DNA of 52,705 nt from Micromonospora rosaria (lineage in GTDB: Bacteria; Actinomycetota; Actinomycetes; Mycobacteriales; Micromonosporaceae). The notes beneath the pieces were generated by a model. It did no database searches. It was not told the origin of the DNA and saw only the letters and a program-made list of their open reading frames with translations. Position 1 is the first letter of the stretch; each line of letters opens with the position of its first letter. Shown piece by piece: positions 34,545 through 43,726 of the stretch. The stretch is from contig NZ_LRQV01000037.1 in the NCBI RefSeq assembly GCF_001567585.1, positions 1 to 52,705 on the forward strand, given 5' to 3'. The position numbers were made by a program, and so were the translations under genes.

Positions 34545-35135
34545 GTGACGCTGCCCCTGCCCACCGGTGACTTCCAGGCGTACCTGTTCGACTGCGACGG
34601 CACCATCGTCGACTCGATGCCCCTGCACTACACGGCCTGGCTGCGCACCCTCGACGAGTGGGGCTGCGCCTTCCCCGAGGACCTCTTCTACGCCTGGGCC
34701 GGTCTGCCCACCGCCGACATCGTCGCCACCCTCAACGACCGGCACGGCCTGGCCATGCCGGTGGAGGCCGTGGTCGCCCGCCGGGAAGCCCTCTACCAGC
34801 AGTTGCTGCCCACCGCGACCGGCATCCCCGATGTGCTGCGGCACATCGACGACGCGCACGGCCGCATCCCGTTCGCCGTGGTCTCCGGCAGCACCCGCGA
34901 CTCCGTCACCGCCAGCCTCGACGCGCTCGGCCTCCTCGACCGCTTCGACGTCCTGGTCTGCGCCGGCGACTACACCCGCCCCAAGCCCGACCCGGAGCCG
35001 TTCCTGCTCGCCGCCCGCCTGCTCGGCGTACCACCGCAGGCCTGCCTCGTCTTCGAGGACGCGGACCTGGGCATCGAGTCCGCCACGGCGGCCGGCATGG
35101 CCGCCGTCCGGGTCCCGCAACCCCGCCGGGGCTGA
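34545..35135 (+). CDS. HAD-superfamily phosphatase, beta-phosphoglucomutase-like
   Basis: A 196-residue HAD hydrolase. The nucleophile motif FDCDGTIVDSMPLH is at residues 15-28, VVSGSTR is motif II and KPDPEPFLLAA carries the motif III Lys. The final acidic pair is in FEDADLGIESA. Likely substrates are small phosphosugars. GTG 34545 is exactly six bases after a TAGCCT hexamer (34533-34538) and lacks a ribosome site, a good case for a leaderless message separate from the preceding operon. Confidence 0.9.
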   Translation: MTLPLPTGDFQAYLFDCDGTIVDSMPLHYTAWLRTLDEWGCAFPEDLFYAWAGLPTADIVATLNDRHGLAMPVEAVVARREALYQQLLPTATGIPDVLRHIDDAHGRIPFAVVSGSTRDSVTASLDALGLLDRFDVLVCAGDYTRPKPDPEPFLLAARLLGVPPQACLVFEDADLGIESATAAGMAAVRVPQPRRG

Positions 35136-35515
35136 GCCCTCGTCGGCGTTGCTCAAGATATCCGCAAGCTCCCCCGAAAACGCTTTCCGCAGGGCCGGCA
35201 CCGGCGCATCCTGAGACGACCGGCGCCGGCAGGTCAGCCCGCCGCCCCGCGCCGGCGTACCTGAACGGGGGATCGCGCTCCGTCGGCAACGGCGCTGGCG
35301 CAGCGCGATCAGGGGCCGCCCGCCCCGTCCTGGCTCCGCCGGCTGGCCCGTGGCCTTCTCCTCCCGCGCTGCCGCCCGGCGCGCCGTCCCGCTCTGCTGC
35401 TCGCCCCTCCCGTTCGGCGGCCCCTCCCGTTCGGCGGCCTGGCCCGGCCGGTGCCGTCACCCGGCCCGGTGCCGGCGGCTACGCTGACCGGCGGACCGGA
35501 CGAAGGAGCCCGCCG
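35136..35515. other. 380-base gene-free stretch with a tandem repeat
   Basis: No supported gene. The minus-strand open frame here is low-complexity Gly/Ala/Pro/Arg sequence without conserved features. The stretch includes the 17-base tandem repeat listed next and, close to the following start, a TACGCT hexamer (about 35480) that may be a -10 element. Confidence 0.6.
35404..35437. repeat. Tandem 17-base direct repeat
   Basis: CCCCTCCCGTTCGGCGG occurs twice without interruption (35404-35420 and 35421-35437), with no mismatch. This is probably replication slippage in non-coding DNA; no function is evident. Confidence 0.9.
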
Positions 35516-36631
35516 ATGGCCGTGGACCTCACCGCAGCCGAGGCCCGCGCGCTGCGGATGACCAGCCTGCTGCTGCGCCCGCACCCGGCCACCCGACCCG
35601 ACACGGTCGCCGACGTCGTCGAGTGGTTCGGCGCGATGCAGGCCCAGGACGCGGCCAGCGGCCTCTGGTCGCTCGGCGTCCGCCTGCCCGGCCGGACCCG
35701 CGCCGACGTGCAGGAGGCCCTGGAACGGCGGGAGGCGCTGCGCACCTGGCCGATGCGGGGCACCGTGCACCTGGTGCCGTCCCGGGACGCGCACTGGATG
35801 CTCGCGGTGACCGGGGTCCGCGCCCTGGCCGGGGCGCAGCGTCGGCGGGACGTGCTCGGGCTCACCGAGGCCGAGGCCGACCGGGCCGCCGACGTGCTCG
35901 GCACGGCCCTGGCCGGCGGGGTCCGGCTCACCCGGGCCGAGTGCCTGGCCGCGCTCACCGCGGCCGGCGTCGAGACCACCGGTCAGCGCGGCTACCACCT
36001 GCTCTGGTACGCCGCCCAGCGCGGCGTCACCTGCATCGCCCCGCACGTCGGCACCGAGCAGACCTTCGCCCTGCTCGACGAGTGGGTACCCGACCCGCAC
36101 CGGCCCGAGCGGGACGAGGCCCTGGGCATCCTGGCCCGGCGTTACTTCCGCAGCCACGGCCCCACCACCCGGCAGGACTTCGCCGGCTGGACGGGGCTGA
36201 CCGCCGCCGACGCCAAGCGCGGCATCGCCGAAGCCGGGGACGCGCTGACCACCGTCACCGTCGACGGAGCGCCGGCGCTGGTCGACCCGGCCCTGCTCGA
36301 CGCGCCCCCGACCCCGGTCGACGACGTGCACACCCTGCCCGGCTTCGACGAGTACCTGCTCGGCTACAAGGACCGCTCACTGCTGCTGGACCCGGCGCAC
36401 CAGCAGGCGGTCATCCCGGGCGGCAACGGCGTCTTCCAGCCCACCGTCGTGCACGACGGCCGGGTGGTCGGCACCTGGAAACGCACCGTCGCCAAGACCA
36501 GGGTCAGCGTGACCGTCCACCCCCTGGTCGCCCTCGCCCCCGCCACCCGGGCCCAGGTGGAGACGGCCCTGACCGGGTACGCCACCTTCCTCGGCCTACC
36601 CCTGACCCTCACCTGGACCCCCCACCCCTGA
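35516..36631 (+). CDS. Winged-helix AlkZ-like (HTH_42) protein
   Basis: A 371-residue protein of the HTH_42 / AlkZ-like DNA glycosylase family. The N-terminal MQAQD (about residues 41-45) supplies a Q-x-Q motif like the catalytic QxQ of AlkZ; RTWPMRGTVHLVPSRDAHWML and LPGFDEYLLGYKDR are other family hallmarks. AlkZ unhooks azinomycin DNA cross-links and YcaQ repairs alkylated cross-links; many homologues have no assigned lesion. No azinomycin-like cluster is next to it. ATG 35516 follows GAAGGAG. Confidence 0.85.
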   Translation: MAVDLTAAEARALRMTSLLLRPHPATRPDTVADVVEWFGAMQAQDAASGLWSLGVRLPGRTRADVQEALERREALRTWPMRGTVHLVPSRDAHWMLAVTGVRALAGAQRRRDVLGLTEAEADRAADVLGTALAGGVRLTRAECLAALTAAGVETTGQRGYHLLWYAAQRGVTCIAPHVGTEQTFALLDEWVPDPHRPERDEALGILARRYFRSHGPTTRQDFAGWTGLTAADAKRGIAEAGDALTTVTVDGAPALVDPALLDAPPTPVDDVHTLPGFDEYLLGYKDRSLLLDPAHQQAVIPGGNGVFQPTVVHDGRVVGTWKRTVAKTRVSVTVHPLVALAPATRAQVETALTGYATFLGLPLTLTWTPHP

Positions 36632-36660
36632 CCACCCCCGCGCCTGCGCCCCACCCCGTA

Positions 36661-36735
36661 CCGCGATCTTGCAGTTGCGGCCCCCGTTCTGCGGGGAATG
36701 CGGCTTCTGTCCGGACCGCAACTGCAAGATCGCGG
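36661..36735. repeat. 20-base perfect inverted repeat (REP-like), likely terminator
   Basis: CCGCGATCTTGCAGTTGCGG (36661-36680) is exactly complementary to 36716-36735. The 35-base interior contains a small nested hairpin (CCCCG 36682-36686 with CGGGG 36692-36696). It lies between convergent genes. Such GATCTTGCA-type palindromes look like dispersed intergenic elements and may also end transcription from both sides. Copy number in the genome cannot be seen from here. Confidence 0.85.
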
Positions 36736-36768
36736 AGGCTCGGGCGGGGTGAGGGCGGGGGTGGGGGG

Positions 36769-37977
36769 TCAGGCGGCGAGGGCGCCGGCGGCGCGGCCCT
36801 CGTGGAGGGTCAGGTTGCGGCCGGTGGACGGGTCGAACAGGTGGATCTTCTCCAGGTTGAACCAGACCCGCCGGTCCTGGCCCTCGGTCACGGTCGACTC
36901 CGCCGACAGGCGGGTGACCAGGTTCGAGCCGCCCCCGGCGAAGTCGGCGGCACCGGCGTCGGCGGCCAACTCCTCCAGCTCGGCGGCGCTGGCCCGCTCC
37001 CCCTCGACGGTGAAGTAGACGTACTTGTCCGAGCCCATCGACTCGACGATGTCGACCGGGGCGGTGAACTCCATCCCCCGCTGCCGGGTGTCGTCGTCGA
37101 TCAGGTCGGCGTCCTCGAAGTGCTCGGGACGGATGCCCAGGATCAGCTCACGGGGGGCGTCGGCCCCCTCCAGCTCGCGGCGGAGCCGGTCGCCGACCGG
37201 CACGTCCCCCAACGCCGTCCGCAGCCGGCCCTCCTCCACGGCGGCGTGCAGGAAGTTCATCGACGGCGAGCCGATGAAGCCGGCGACGAAGAGGTTGCGC
37301 GGGTTGTCGTACAGCTCCTGCGGCGGGCCGACCTGCTGCACCGCCCCACCCCGCATGATCACCACGCGGTCGCCGAGGGTCATCGCCTCGGTCTGGTCGT
37401 GGGTGACGTAGACGGTGGTGGTGCCGAGCTGCTTCTGCAGCCGGGACACCACGGTCCGCATCTGCACCCGCAGCTTGGCGTCCAGGTTGGACAGCGGCTC
37501 GTCCATCAGGAACGCCTTCGGCTGGCGGACGATGGCCCGCCCCATCGCCACCCGCTGCCGCTGGCCACCGGAGAGGTTGGCCGGCTTGCGGTCCAGCAGC
37601 GGCGTCAGCTCCAGCACCTTCGCCGCCTCGTCGACCTTGGCGTTGATGGTCTCCTTGTCGAGCTTGGCCAGGCGCAGCGGGAACGCCATGTTCTCCCGCA
37701 CCGTCATGTTCGGGTACAGCGCGTACGACTGGAACACCATCGCGATGTCCCGGTCCCGGGGGGCCTTGTCGTTGACCCGCTGCCCGCCGATGCGCAGCTC
37801 ACCGGAGCTGATGTCCTCCAGCCCGGCGATCATGTTCAGGGTGGTGGACTTGCCGCACCCGGACGGACCGACCAGGATCACGAACTCGCCGTCGGCGATC
37901 TCCAGGTCGACGTCGGCCACCGCGACGGTCCCGTCCGGGAACTTCTTGCTCACCTTGTCGAGCACGATGTCAGCCAC
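36769..37977 (-). CDS. Sugar ABC importer ATPase (SugC/MsiK/UgpC type)
   Basis: A 402-residue CUT1-family ATPase. Walker A GPSGCGKST, Q-loop VFQSYALYPNMTV, signature LSGGQRQR, Walker B AFLMDEPLSNLDAKLR and the switch THDQTEAMTL are intact. The C-terminal regulatory OB folds follow (ILGIRPEHF near residue 285). It would energise the two permeases encoded just upstream. GTG 37975-37977 lies 10 bases after the permease stop. In mycobacteria the same order (LpqY, SugA, SugB, SugC) makes a trehalose importer. A multi-use MsiK-like role is also possible. Confidence 0.93.
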   Translation of the reverse strand: MADIVLDKVSKKFPDGTVAVADVDLEIADGEFVILVGPSGCGKSTTLNMIAGLEDISSGELRIGGQRVNDKAPRDRDIAMVFQSYALYPNMTVRENMAFPLRLAKLDKETINAKVDEAAKVLELTPLLDRKPANLSGGQRQRVAMGRAIVRQPKAFLMDEPLSNLDAKLRVQMRTVVSRLQKQLGTTTVYVTHDQTEAMTLGDRVVIMRGGAVQQVGPPQELYDNPRNLFVAGFIGSPSMNFLHAAVEEGRLRTALGDVPVGDRLRRELEGADAPRELILGIRPEHFEDADLIDDDTRQRGMEFTAPVDIVESMGSDKYVYFTVEGERASAAELEELAADAGAADFAGGGSNLVTRLSAESTVTEGQDRRVWFNLEKIHLFDPSTGRNLTLHEGRAAGALAA

Positions 37978-37987
37978 GTCTACCCAC

Positions 37988-38821
37988 CTATCCCTTGACG
38001 GCGCCGGAGGTCAGCCCGGACACGATCCGGCGCTGGAAGAAGAGCACGAACAGGATGATCGGAACGGTGATCACCACGGCGGCGGCGCAGATCGCCCCGG
38101 TGGGGTCCTCGAACTGCGACTCGCCGGTGAAGAACGACAACGCGACCGGCACCGTACGGGCCCGCTCGGTGGAGGTCAGCGTGATCGCGAACAGGAAGTC
38201 GTTCCAGCAGAAGATGAAGACCAGGATCGCCGTGGTGAACAGCCCCGGCGCGGCCAGCGGGGCGATGACCCGCCGGAACGCCTGGCCCTGGGTGGCGCCG
38301 TCCATCTTCGCCGCCTTCTCCAGGTCCCACGGGATCTGCTTGAAGAACGCCGACAGCGTGTAGATCGCCAGCGGCAGGGCGAAGGTGATGTACGGCAGGA
38401 TCAACCCCGGCCAGGTGTCGAAGAGGCCGAGCTGCCGTTCGATCTCGAACAGCGGCGACACCAGCGAGACCTGCGGGAACATCGCGATCAGCAGGGAGAC
38501 GCCGACCAGCAGCTTCTTGCCGGGGAAGTCCAGGCGGGAGATCGCGTACGCGGCCATCGCGCCGAGCACCACCGCGATGAGGGTGGCGATCAGGGCGATG
38601 CCGATCGAGTTGACCAGGGCCCGGACGAACTGGTCGGTGCTGAAGATCGACCGGTAGTTCTCCAGCGTCCACTCGCGCGGGATGAACTTGCCGTCGGTCA
38701 GCGTGGCCGGGGTCTTGAACGACAGCGACGCGATCCAGAGCACCGGGATCAGCGCGAAGACGACCACGAAGACGTCCAGCAGACCCCAGCGGAACTTGGC
38801 CCGGGTGGTGGTGTCCGCCAT
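37988..38821 (-). CDS. Carbohydrate ABC transporter permease (MalG/SugB type)
   Basis: A 277-residue inner-membrane permease with six helices. The EAA loop reads [26 protein letters not shown], which contacts the ATPase, and the protein ends in the typical [18 protein letters not shown] 38819-38821 is one base after the preceding permease stop, so the genes are coupled. It forms a heterodimer with the MalF/SugA-type permease. Confidence 0.93.
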   Translation of the reverse strand: MADTTTRAKFRWGLLDVFVVVFALIPVLWIASLSFKTPATLTDGKFIPREWTLENYRSIFSTDQFVRALVNSIGIALIATLIAVVLGAMAAYAISRLDFPGKKLLVGVSLLIAMFPQVSLVSPLFEIERQLGLFDTWPGLILPYITFALPLAIYTLSAFFKQIPWDLEKAAKMDGATQGQAFRRVIAPLAAPGLFTTAILVFIFCWNDFLFAITLTSTERARTVPVALSFFTGESQFEDPTGAICAAAVVITVPIILFVLFFQRRIVSGLTSGAVKG

Positions 38822-38822
38822 G

Positions 38823-39827
38823 TCAACGCCTCTCCCCGTCGTCGCTGCCGGGGGCAGCGGTACCGAACAGCTTCACGAAGATGAACGCGATGATCGCCAC
38901 GGTGATGAAGATCAGCACCGACATGGTCGAGCCGATGCCGAGGTTCAGGCCCCGGATCAGGTTGTTGTAGGCGAGCATCGACACCGACGAGGTCTCGTTG
39001 GCCCCGGCGGTCAGCACGAAGATGTTGTCGAAGACCCGGAACGCGTCGAGCGTGCGGAACAGCAGGGCGACCAGGATCGCCGGCTTCATCACCGGCAGCA
39101 TCACCTTGGTGAACCGCTGCCACGCGGTGGCCCCGTCCGTGGAGGCCGCCTTGAGCAGGTCCTCCGGCACCAGGGCCAGGCCGGCCATCAGCAGCAGCGC
39201 CATGAACGGCGTGGTCTTCCAGATCTCCGCCAGCATGATGATCCCCAGCGCGCTGGCCCGCTCGGTCAACGGGTCGGTCCCGTCGAACAGGCCCGCCAGG
39301 TAGCCGGTGCCGGGGGTGAAGGCGTACCGCCAGGAGAAGGCGGCCACCACCGTCACGATGCCGTACGGGATCAGCGCCGCGGTCCGGACGATCCCCCGCC
39401 CGACCAGCGTCCGGTGCATGATCAGCGCCAGGCCCATGCCGAGCACCAGCTCGACGGCGACGGTGACCACCGTGATCAGCATGGTCACCCCGAACGCCGT
39501 CCACCAGAACTCGTTGGACAGCACCGTGGCGTAGTTCTCCAGCCCGACGAACTGCCGCTCGTCGGGGAAGCGCAGGTCGAAGCGTTGCAGGGAGAGCCAG
39601 ACCGAGTACAGGATCGGGTACCCGGTCACCGCCAGCATCACCAGCGCGGCGGGCGCGCAGAGCAGCCAGCCGAGCCGACGCTCGGCGCGCTTGTTCTCGC
39701 TCAGCGGGGCCCGGCGGCGACGCCCCCGCGGCGGCGGCGCGTAGGGGTGCCGCTCGGTGGCCTGCTCGCCCCCGGTCCCGGTGGCCTCGGCCCCGGCCGG
39801 CGGCGCGGCGACGGTCCGCTCGCTCAC
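38823..39827 (-). CDS. Carbohydrate ABC transporter permease (MalF/SugA type)
   Basis: A 334-residue permease. A hydrophilic, Arg/Pro-rich N-terminal tail (about 1-50) precedes six helices; the EAA loop is [30 protein letters not shown] 39825-39827 overlaps the binding-protein stop by four bases (GTGA), which fixes the start although the frame continues upstream inside the binding-protein gene. Confidence 0.92.
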   Translation of the reverse strand: MSERTVAAPPAGAEATGTGGEQATERHPYAPPPRGRRRRAPLSENKRAERRLGWLLCAPAALVMLAVTGYPILYSVWLSLQRFDLRFPDERQFVGLENYATVLSNEFWWTAFGVTMLITVVTVAVELVLGMGLALIMHRTLVGRGIVRTAALIPYGIVTVVAAFSWRYAFTPGTGYLAGLFDGTDPLTERASALGIIMLAEIWKTTPFMALLLMAGLALVPEDLLKAASTDGATAWQRFTKVMLPVMKPAILVALLFRTLDAFRVFDNIFVLTAGANETSSVSMLAYNNLIRGLNLGIGSTMSVLIFITVAIIAFIFVKLFGTAAPGSDDGERR

Positions 39828-41113
39828 GGCAGCACTCCCTTCGACTCCAGCGCGTCGGCGATCGCGCCGCGCAGTTCCTCGGCGGTCTGCTGCGGCCGGA
39901 TCGCCGACGGCGGGGAGAGGTACGCCGACATCACCGTGGAGATGTTCTGGTACGCCGGAGTCAGCGGCCGGGTCGCCGCGTCCTGGAGCTCCGCCAGGAT
40001 GGTCTCCTTCATCGGGTACGCCTCGTCCATCTCCGGGTCGTCGTAGACCGCCTCGATGGTCGGCGGGACACCGTCGTTGATCGCGGAGAACTTCTGGTTC
40101 TTCTCGTTGCGCAGGCAGGCGGCGGCCTCGAAGGACTCCTCCGGGTGCTGCGAGTGCGCGCTGACGGCCAGGTTGTACCCGCCGACGGTGACCTTGCCGG
40201 GGGTGCCCGGGTCGACGCCGGGGTACCGGGCCCAGCCGACCTGCTGCGCCAGCTCCGGGTTCGCCTCCTGCATCGCCGGGTAGACGAACGGCCAGTTGAG
40301 CTGGAAGGCGCCGTTGCCGGACTGGAACTCCAACCGGACCGGGTCCTCGGCGGAGTTGCTGAACGACGGCGAGGTGACCCCGGAGGTGGCGAACCGCTGG
40401 AGGGTCTCCAGCGCCCGCACCGCCCCCTCGTCCATCTCCGCCCGCTTGCCGTCCGGGCTGACGATGTTCCCGCCGGCGCTGGCGACCAGGGTGTTGTAGA
40501 AGACGACCAGACCCTCGTACTGGGCGCCCATGGTGAGCACCCGGTACGGCTTGCCCTGGCTCTTGAGGTCCTGGGCCTGCTGGATCATTTCGTCGAACGT
40601 CGTCGGCGGCTGCTCCACCAGGTCCTTGCGGTACCAGAGCAGCTGCACGTTGGTGTTCTTCGGGGCGGCGTAGAGCCGGTCCTCGTAGGTCGCGGTCTGA
40701 AGGGGGCCGGCCAGGGTGCCCTGTTCCACGTCGGCCTTGTGCTGCCCGGTCCACTCCCGGATCCAGTTCGCGCTGGCGAACTCCTGGGTCCAGGTGACGT
40801 CGAGACCGAGCACGTCCATCCCGCTGTCCTCGGCGGCGAGCCGGCGGACCATCTGCACCCGCTGGTCGTCTGCCTCGCGCGGCAGCGTCCGGTAGACGAT
40901 CCGGTAGCGGCCCTGCGCCTCGGCGTTGCAGTCGTCGACGACCTGCTGCAGGTTCTGCTCGGGCCCGTAGTACAGGTTGATCGTCGGCGGGCCGCCGGCC
41001 TCGTCCGAGCCGCACGCGGCCAGCGGCGCCAGCAGGGCCACCGCAGTGGCCGCCGCGGCCACCCGTACCCGTGGCCGACGCCGATGTCGCGCTTGGTCGA
41101 CGTGGTTCGTCAT
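39824..41113 (-). CDS. Sugar-binding lipoprotein of an ABC importer (LpqY-like)
   Basis: A 429-residue extracytoplasmic solute-binding protein of the MalE-like family. A basic N-terminus and hydrophobic stretch end in the lipobox LAAC (Cys about 34), so it is a lipoprotein anchored to the outer face of the membrane. YYGPEQNL, LDVTWTQEFASANWI and FQLNWPFVYPAM resemble trehalose/alpha-glucoside binders such as LpqY and ThuE. It is the first gene of the importer operon, with a GAGGGGGAGG ribosome site. Trehalose is the favoured substrate from gene order and wording, but other alpha-glucosides or maltodextrins are possible. Confidence 0.9.
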   Translation of the reverse strand: MTNHVDQARHRRRPRVRVAAAATAVALLAPLAACGSDEAGGPPTINLYYGPEQNLQQVVDDCNAEAQGRYRIVYRTLPREADDQRVQMVRRLAAEDSGMDVLGLDVTWTQEFASANWIREWTGQHKADVEQGTLAGPLQTATYEDRLYAAPKNTNVQLLWYRKDLVEQPPTTFDEMIQQAQDLKSQGKPYRVLTMGAQYEGLVVFYNTLVASAGGNIVSPDGKRAEMDEGAVRALETLQRFATSGVTSPSFSNSAEDPVRLEFQSGNGAFQLNWPFVYPAMQEANPELAQQVGWARYPGVDPGTPGKVTVGGYNLAVSAHSQHPEESFEAAACLRNEKNQKFSAINDGVPPTIEAVYDDPEMDEAYPMKETILAELQDAATRPLTPAYQNISTVMSAYLSPPSAIRPQQTAEELRGAIADALESKGVLP

Positions 41114-41538
41114 CGCCTCCCCCTCATGTGCATCGGCGAGAACCGGGGAAGGGGTCCGTGGCCCCGGCGTACGGCGAGACTCCTCTGACCGTTACCGGTC
41201 CGACCCGCCCCCAGGCGTTTCGTGGCGTCAACACTGCCCGACCTGCGAAGCGGCGAAACCTGGCCGCAGCGCGACTGGAAAGTATCGGACACAGAGGCGG
41301 GGACCGCCCCGTCGTGGCGTCACCCGCGCCCTCGTTCGTCCCGTTCCCGGCACCGGGTCCCGGTCGTCCCGCCGGACCGACGCGGCGGCCGGGCCCCGGG
41401 CCGGGCGGGCAGGGCGGCTGGCCGGCTGGGCGGCCGGGCGGCCCGGCTCAGGGCGGTGGTGCGGCCGGCGCGGCGGGCGGGCGAGTGCGGAAGGCGTGGC
41501 GGGTGCGGGGTCCGGCGGGCACCCGTACGCTCTGGCGG
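41114..41538. promoter_or_regulatory. 425-base divergent region upstream of the sugar importer
   Basis: No supported gene. It separates the importer operon from the DsbA-family gene. GACCG-TTAC-CGGTC (41187-41200) is a 14-base inverted repeat about 75 bases upstream of the binding-protein start, a possible LacI-type operator. TACGCT (41526-41531) precedes the DsbA-family start by seven bases and may be its -10 element. Confidence 0.4.
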
Positions 41539-42117
41539 ATGGATGCCACCTTCTTCTTCGACCCCGTCTGCCCGTGGACCTGGCGGGCGTCCCGCTGGCT
41601 GGTCCGGGTCGCCGAGGCCCGGAACCTGGCCGTCGAGTGGCGGGCGTTCAGCCTGTCGATCCTCAACGCCGGGAAGGTCCCACCGCAGTTCGCCGAGCCG
41701 ATGGCCGCCTCCGCCCGGACGCTGCGGCTGGTCGAGGCGCTGCGCGCGCAGGGTCGGCACGACGACGCGGGCCGCTTCTACACCGCGCTCGGCGAGCACA
41801 GCCACGACGCCGGCAATCCGCTCTCCGACAAGATCGTGGCCACCGCCGTCGAGGCGGCCGGGCTGGACGCGGTGGCGTCGGCGCTGGAGGACGAGAGCTG
41901 GGACCGGGCGGTGCACGAGTCGCACGCCCTCGCGTACTCCTCGGCCGGCCCGGACATCGGCTCCCCGGTCCTGATGGTCCCCAGCGCCGAGCGGGGCGTC
42001 CACGGGCCGATCCTCACCGAGGTCCCCGACACCGACGACGCGCTGGTGCTCTGGGACTCCCTGCTCCCGCTGATCCGGATGCCGGCCTTCCACGAGATCA
42101 AGCGCGCCCGCCACTGA
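41539..42117 (+). CDS. DsbA-family protein (mycothiol-dependent nitroreductase-like)
   Basis: A 192-residue thioredoxin-fold protein of the DsbA/FrnE type. FFFDPVCPWTWRASRWL near the N-terminus matches the actinobacterial group containing Rv2466c, a mycothiol-dependent nitroreductase. The active site here is CPWT and not CPWC, so only the first Cys is present and a one-Cys mechanism or altered chemistry is implied. GSPVLMVPS is the cis-Pro loop. ATG 41539 lies seven bases after TACGCT and lacks a ribosome site, so it is probably leaderless. Confidence 0.85.
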   Translation: MDATFFFDPVCPWTWRASRWLVRVAEARNLAVEWRAFSLSILNAGKVPPQFAEPMAASARTLRLVEALRAQGRHDDAGRFYTALGEHSHDAGNPLSDKIVATAVEAAGLDAVASALEDESWDRAVHESHALAYSSAGPDIGSPVLMVPSAERGVHGPILTEVPDTDDALVLWDSLLPLIRMPAFHEIKRARH

Positions 42118-42223
42118 CCACCCGCCCCTTCCCCACCCGGCCGGCCCCCTCGGTGTCCACGATGGATACCGGCCGGGCGGGGGCCGGCCGGGCCGGGTGG
42201 ACGGGGTTGGGGATGATGGGGCG

Positions 42224-42979
42224 ATGATCGCCCGGTTCAAGGATCTCTGTCTGGACGCGGCCGACCCCCGTCTGCTGGGGGCGTTCTGGGCGGAGGTGCT
42301 CGGCGGCCGGCTGGTGGACACCGGCGACGGGGACACCCGGGTCGACGCGGCCCCACCCGCCTCCCCCGCCGAGTCGATCTGGGTGAACCGGGTGCCCGAG
42401 CCCCGCACCGGCAGGACCCGCGTCCGCCTCGACCTGCGGCTCGCCGAGCCCGGCCCCGAGGGGCTACGGGCCGCCGGCGCCCGGCTCGTCCGCGAGCCGG
42501 ACTCGGAGATCGACTGGTGGGTGCTGGCCGACCCGGAGGGCAACCTCTTCGCCGCCCTGCCCGCCCGCGCGGACACCCGGCCCGGCCCGTGCCACCTGGT
42601 GGTCGACGCGGCCGACCCGGCCGCCCAGGCCCACTGGTGGGCGCGGGCCCTCGGTGGCCGGGCCGACCTGCACCCGGCCGATTCCGCAGACCCGGCGGGC
42701 TCCGGCACCCCGGGCGCGGTGCCCGCGACGGGCGTGGCGTCGGTGGTGGACGCGGCGGGCTTCCCCTGGCACCGCTGGATCTTCGAGCCGGCGCCCGAGC
42801 GCCGGACGGTCAAGAACCGGATGCACTGGGACGTCACCCTCACCGACCCGACGCCCGCGCCGCTGATCCGGCACGGGGCGACGCTGCTGCGCGAGCGCAC
42901 CTCGGATCTGCCGTGGTGGATCATGGCCGACCCGGAGGGCAACGAGTTCTGTGCCTTCCCGCCCGACTCCACTGCGTGA
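42224..42979 (+). CDS. VOC-family protein with two glyoxalase-like domains
   Basis: A 251-residue protein made of two related glyoxalase_6-type (vicinal oxygen chelate) halves. Each half ends in a near-identical strand: WWVLADPEGNLFAALP and WWIMADPEGNEFCAFP. Members bind small molecules or metal-dependent substrates; the function is not assigned. ATG 42224 is preferred to GTG 42197 because it begins the conserved domain. A GATGAT hexamer lies six bases upstream and no ribosome site is visible. Confidence 0.87.
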   Translation: MIARFKDLCLDAADPRLLGAFWAEVLGGRLVDTGDGDTRVDAAPPASPAESIWVNRVPEPRTGRTRVRLDLRLAEPGPEGLRAAGARLVREPDSEIDWWVLADPEGNLFAALPARADTRPGPCHLVVDAADPAAQAHWWARALGGRADLHPADSADPAGSGTPGAVPATGVASVVDAAGFPWHRWIFEPAPERRTVKNRMHWDVTLTDPTPAPLIRHGATLLRERTSDLPWWIMADPEGNEFCAFPPDSTA

Positions 42980-42981
42980 CG

Positions 42982-42997
42982 ACTGATAGGAATCAGT
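42982..42997 (+). terminator. Small hairpin after the VOC gene
   Basis: ACTGAT-AGGA-ATCAGT is a perfect 6-bp stem three bases after the VOC stop codon. It is short and may be chance. The remaining stretch to 43247 contains no supported gene. Confidence 0.35.
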
Positions 42998-43247
42998 GAC
43001 CAACCGGGTGTTCCGGTGTCACGCCGAGTGCACTAGCGTCTGGTGCCAAGCTCACCGCACGCCTCACCGCCTGAGCCGCTCCGCAAGCCTCACCCGAGCT
43101 TCTCGCAAGCCTCACGGGCCGGCGCGTCGCCGTCGACGTCGATACGCCTCCGGCCGACCCCAGCACCGTCCGATCGGTTGGTAATCGCGGGAACACCCCT
43201 GTTACCGGGACCGGTTGGGCAGGATCGTTCTCCGAGGAGGTGCCGTC

Positions 43248-43679
43248 GTGCAGGACACCCGCGCTCTCGCCCTGACATTCGAGGTGAGCGGCCTGCCACC
43301 GGTCAAGACCGAGGCCCTGTCCATCTTCGCCGCCGGCCACCGCCAGGCGACGAGGGTCCGGGCCCTGCTCCAGGCAGCCCTGGCGGCGGCCCAGCGTACC
43401 GGCTGGACGCCGTTGACCGGGCCGATCGAGGTCGACCTGACCCTGCGCTGCCCGCCTGGACACCGCACCTCCGACGCCAGCACCCTGCTGGGCGGGGTCT
43501 GCGCGGTGTTGCAGGACAAGAAGCGGGTGGCCACCATCGGGCTGGCCCACCTCGGCGTCCTCGTCGACGTCGCCCTCTACACCGACGACCGGCAGATCCG
43601 CCGGCTGTCGTACGCCGAGGAACCCGCCGAGGACTTCTCGTACCAGGTCCGGGTCGCCGCCGCGCCGGCGGCGGTTTGA
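43248..43679 (+). CDS. RusA-like (Holliday junction resolvase fold) protein
   Basis: A 143-residue protein that resembles the RusA superfamily in layout: an N-terminal strand (LTFEVSGLPPVK), a central EVDLTLRCPP strand, an Asp-bearing helix (HRTSDASTLLGGVCAVLQDKK) where RusA has its DxDN-K segment, and a final LYTDDRQIRRLSYAEE that matches the DDxQI motif. RusA cuts Holliday junctions using Asp residues. Here the DxDN motif is altered to SDAS, so activity is uncertain. GTG 43248 follows GAGGAGG with seven-base spacing, which is better than the open GTG at 43215. No phage genes are nearby. Confidence 0.55.
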   Translation: MQDTRALALTFEVSGLPPVKTEALSIFAAGHRQATRVRALLQAALAAAQRTGWTPLTGPIEVDLTLRCPPGHRTSDASTLLGGVCAVLQDKKRVATIGLAHLGVLVDVALYTDDRQIRRLSYAEEPAEDFSYQVRVAAAPAAV

Positions 43680-43726
43680 CCGGCGCTCGCGGTGGGGTAC
43701 CGCGGACGCCGACGAAGGGAGCACCG

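Noticed and set aside
43248..43679. Prophage remnant indicated by a RusA-like gene
   Set aside because: No integrase, portal, terminase or tail genes and no attachment-site repeats were seen around it.
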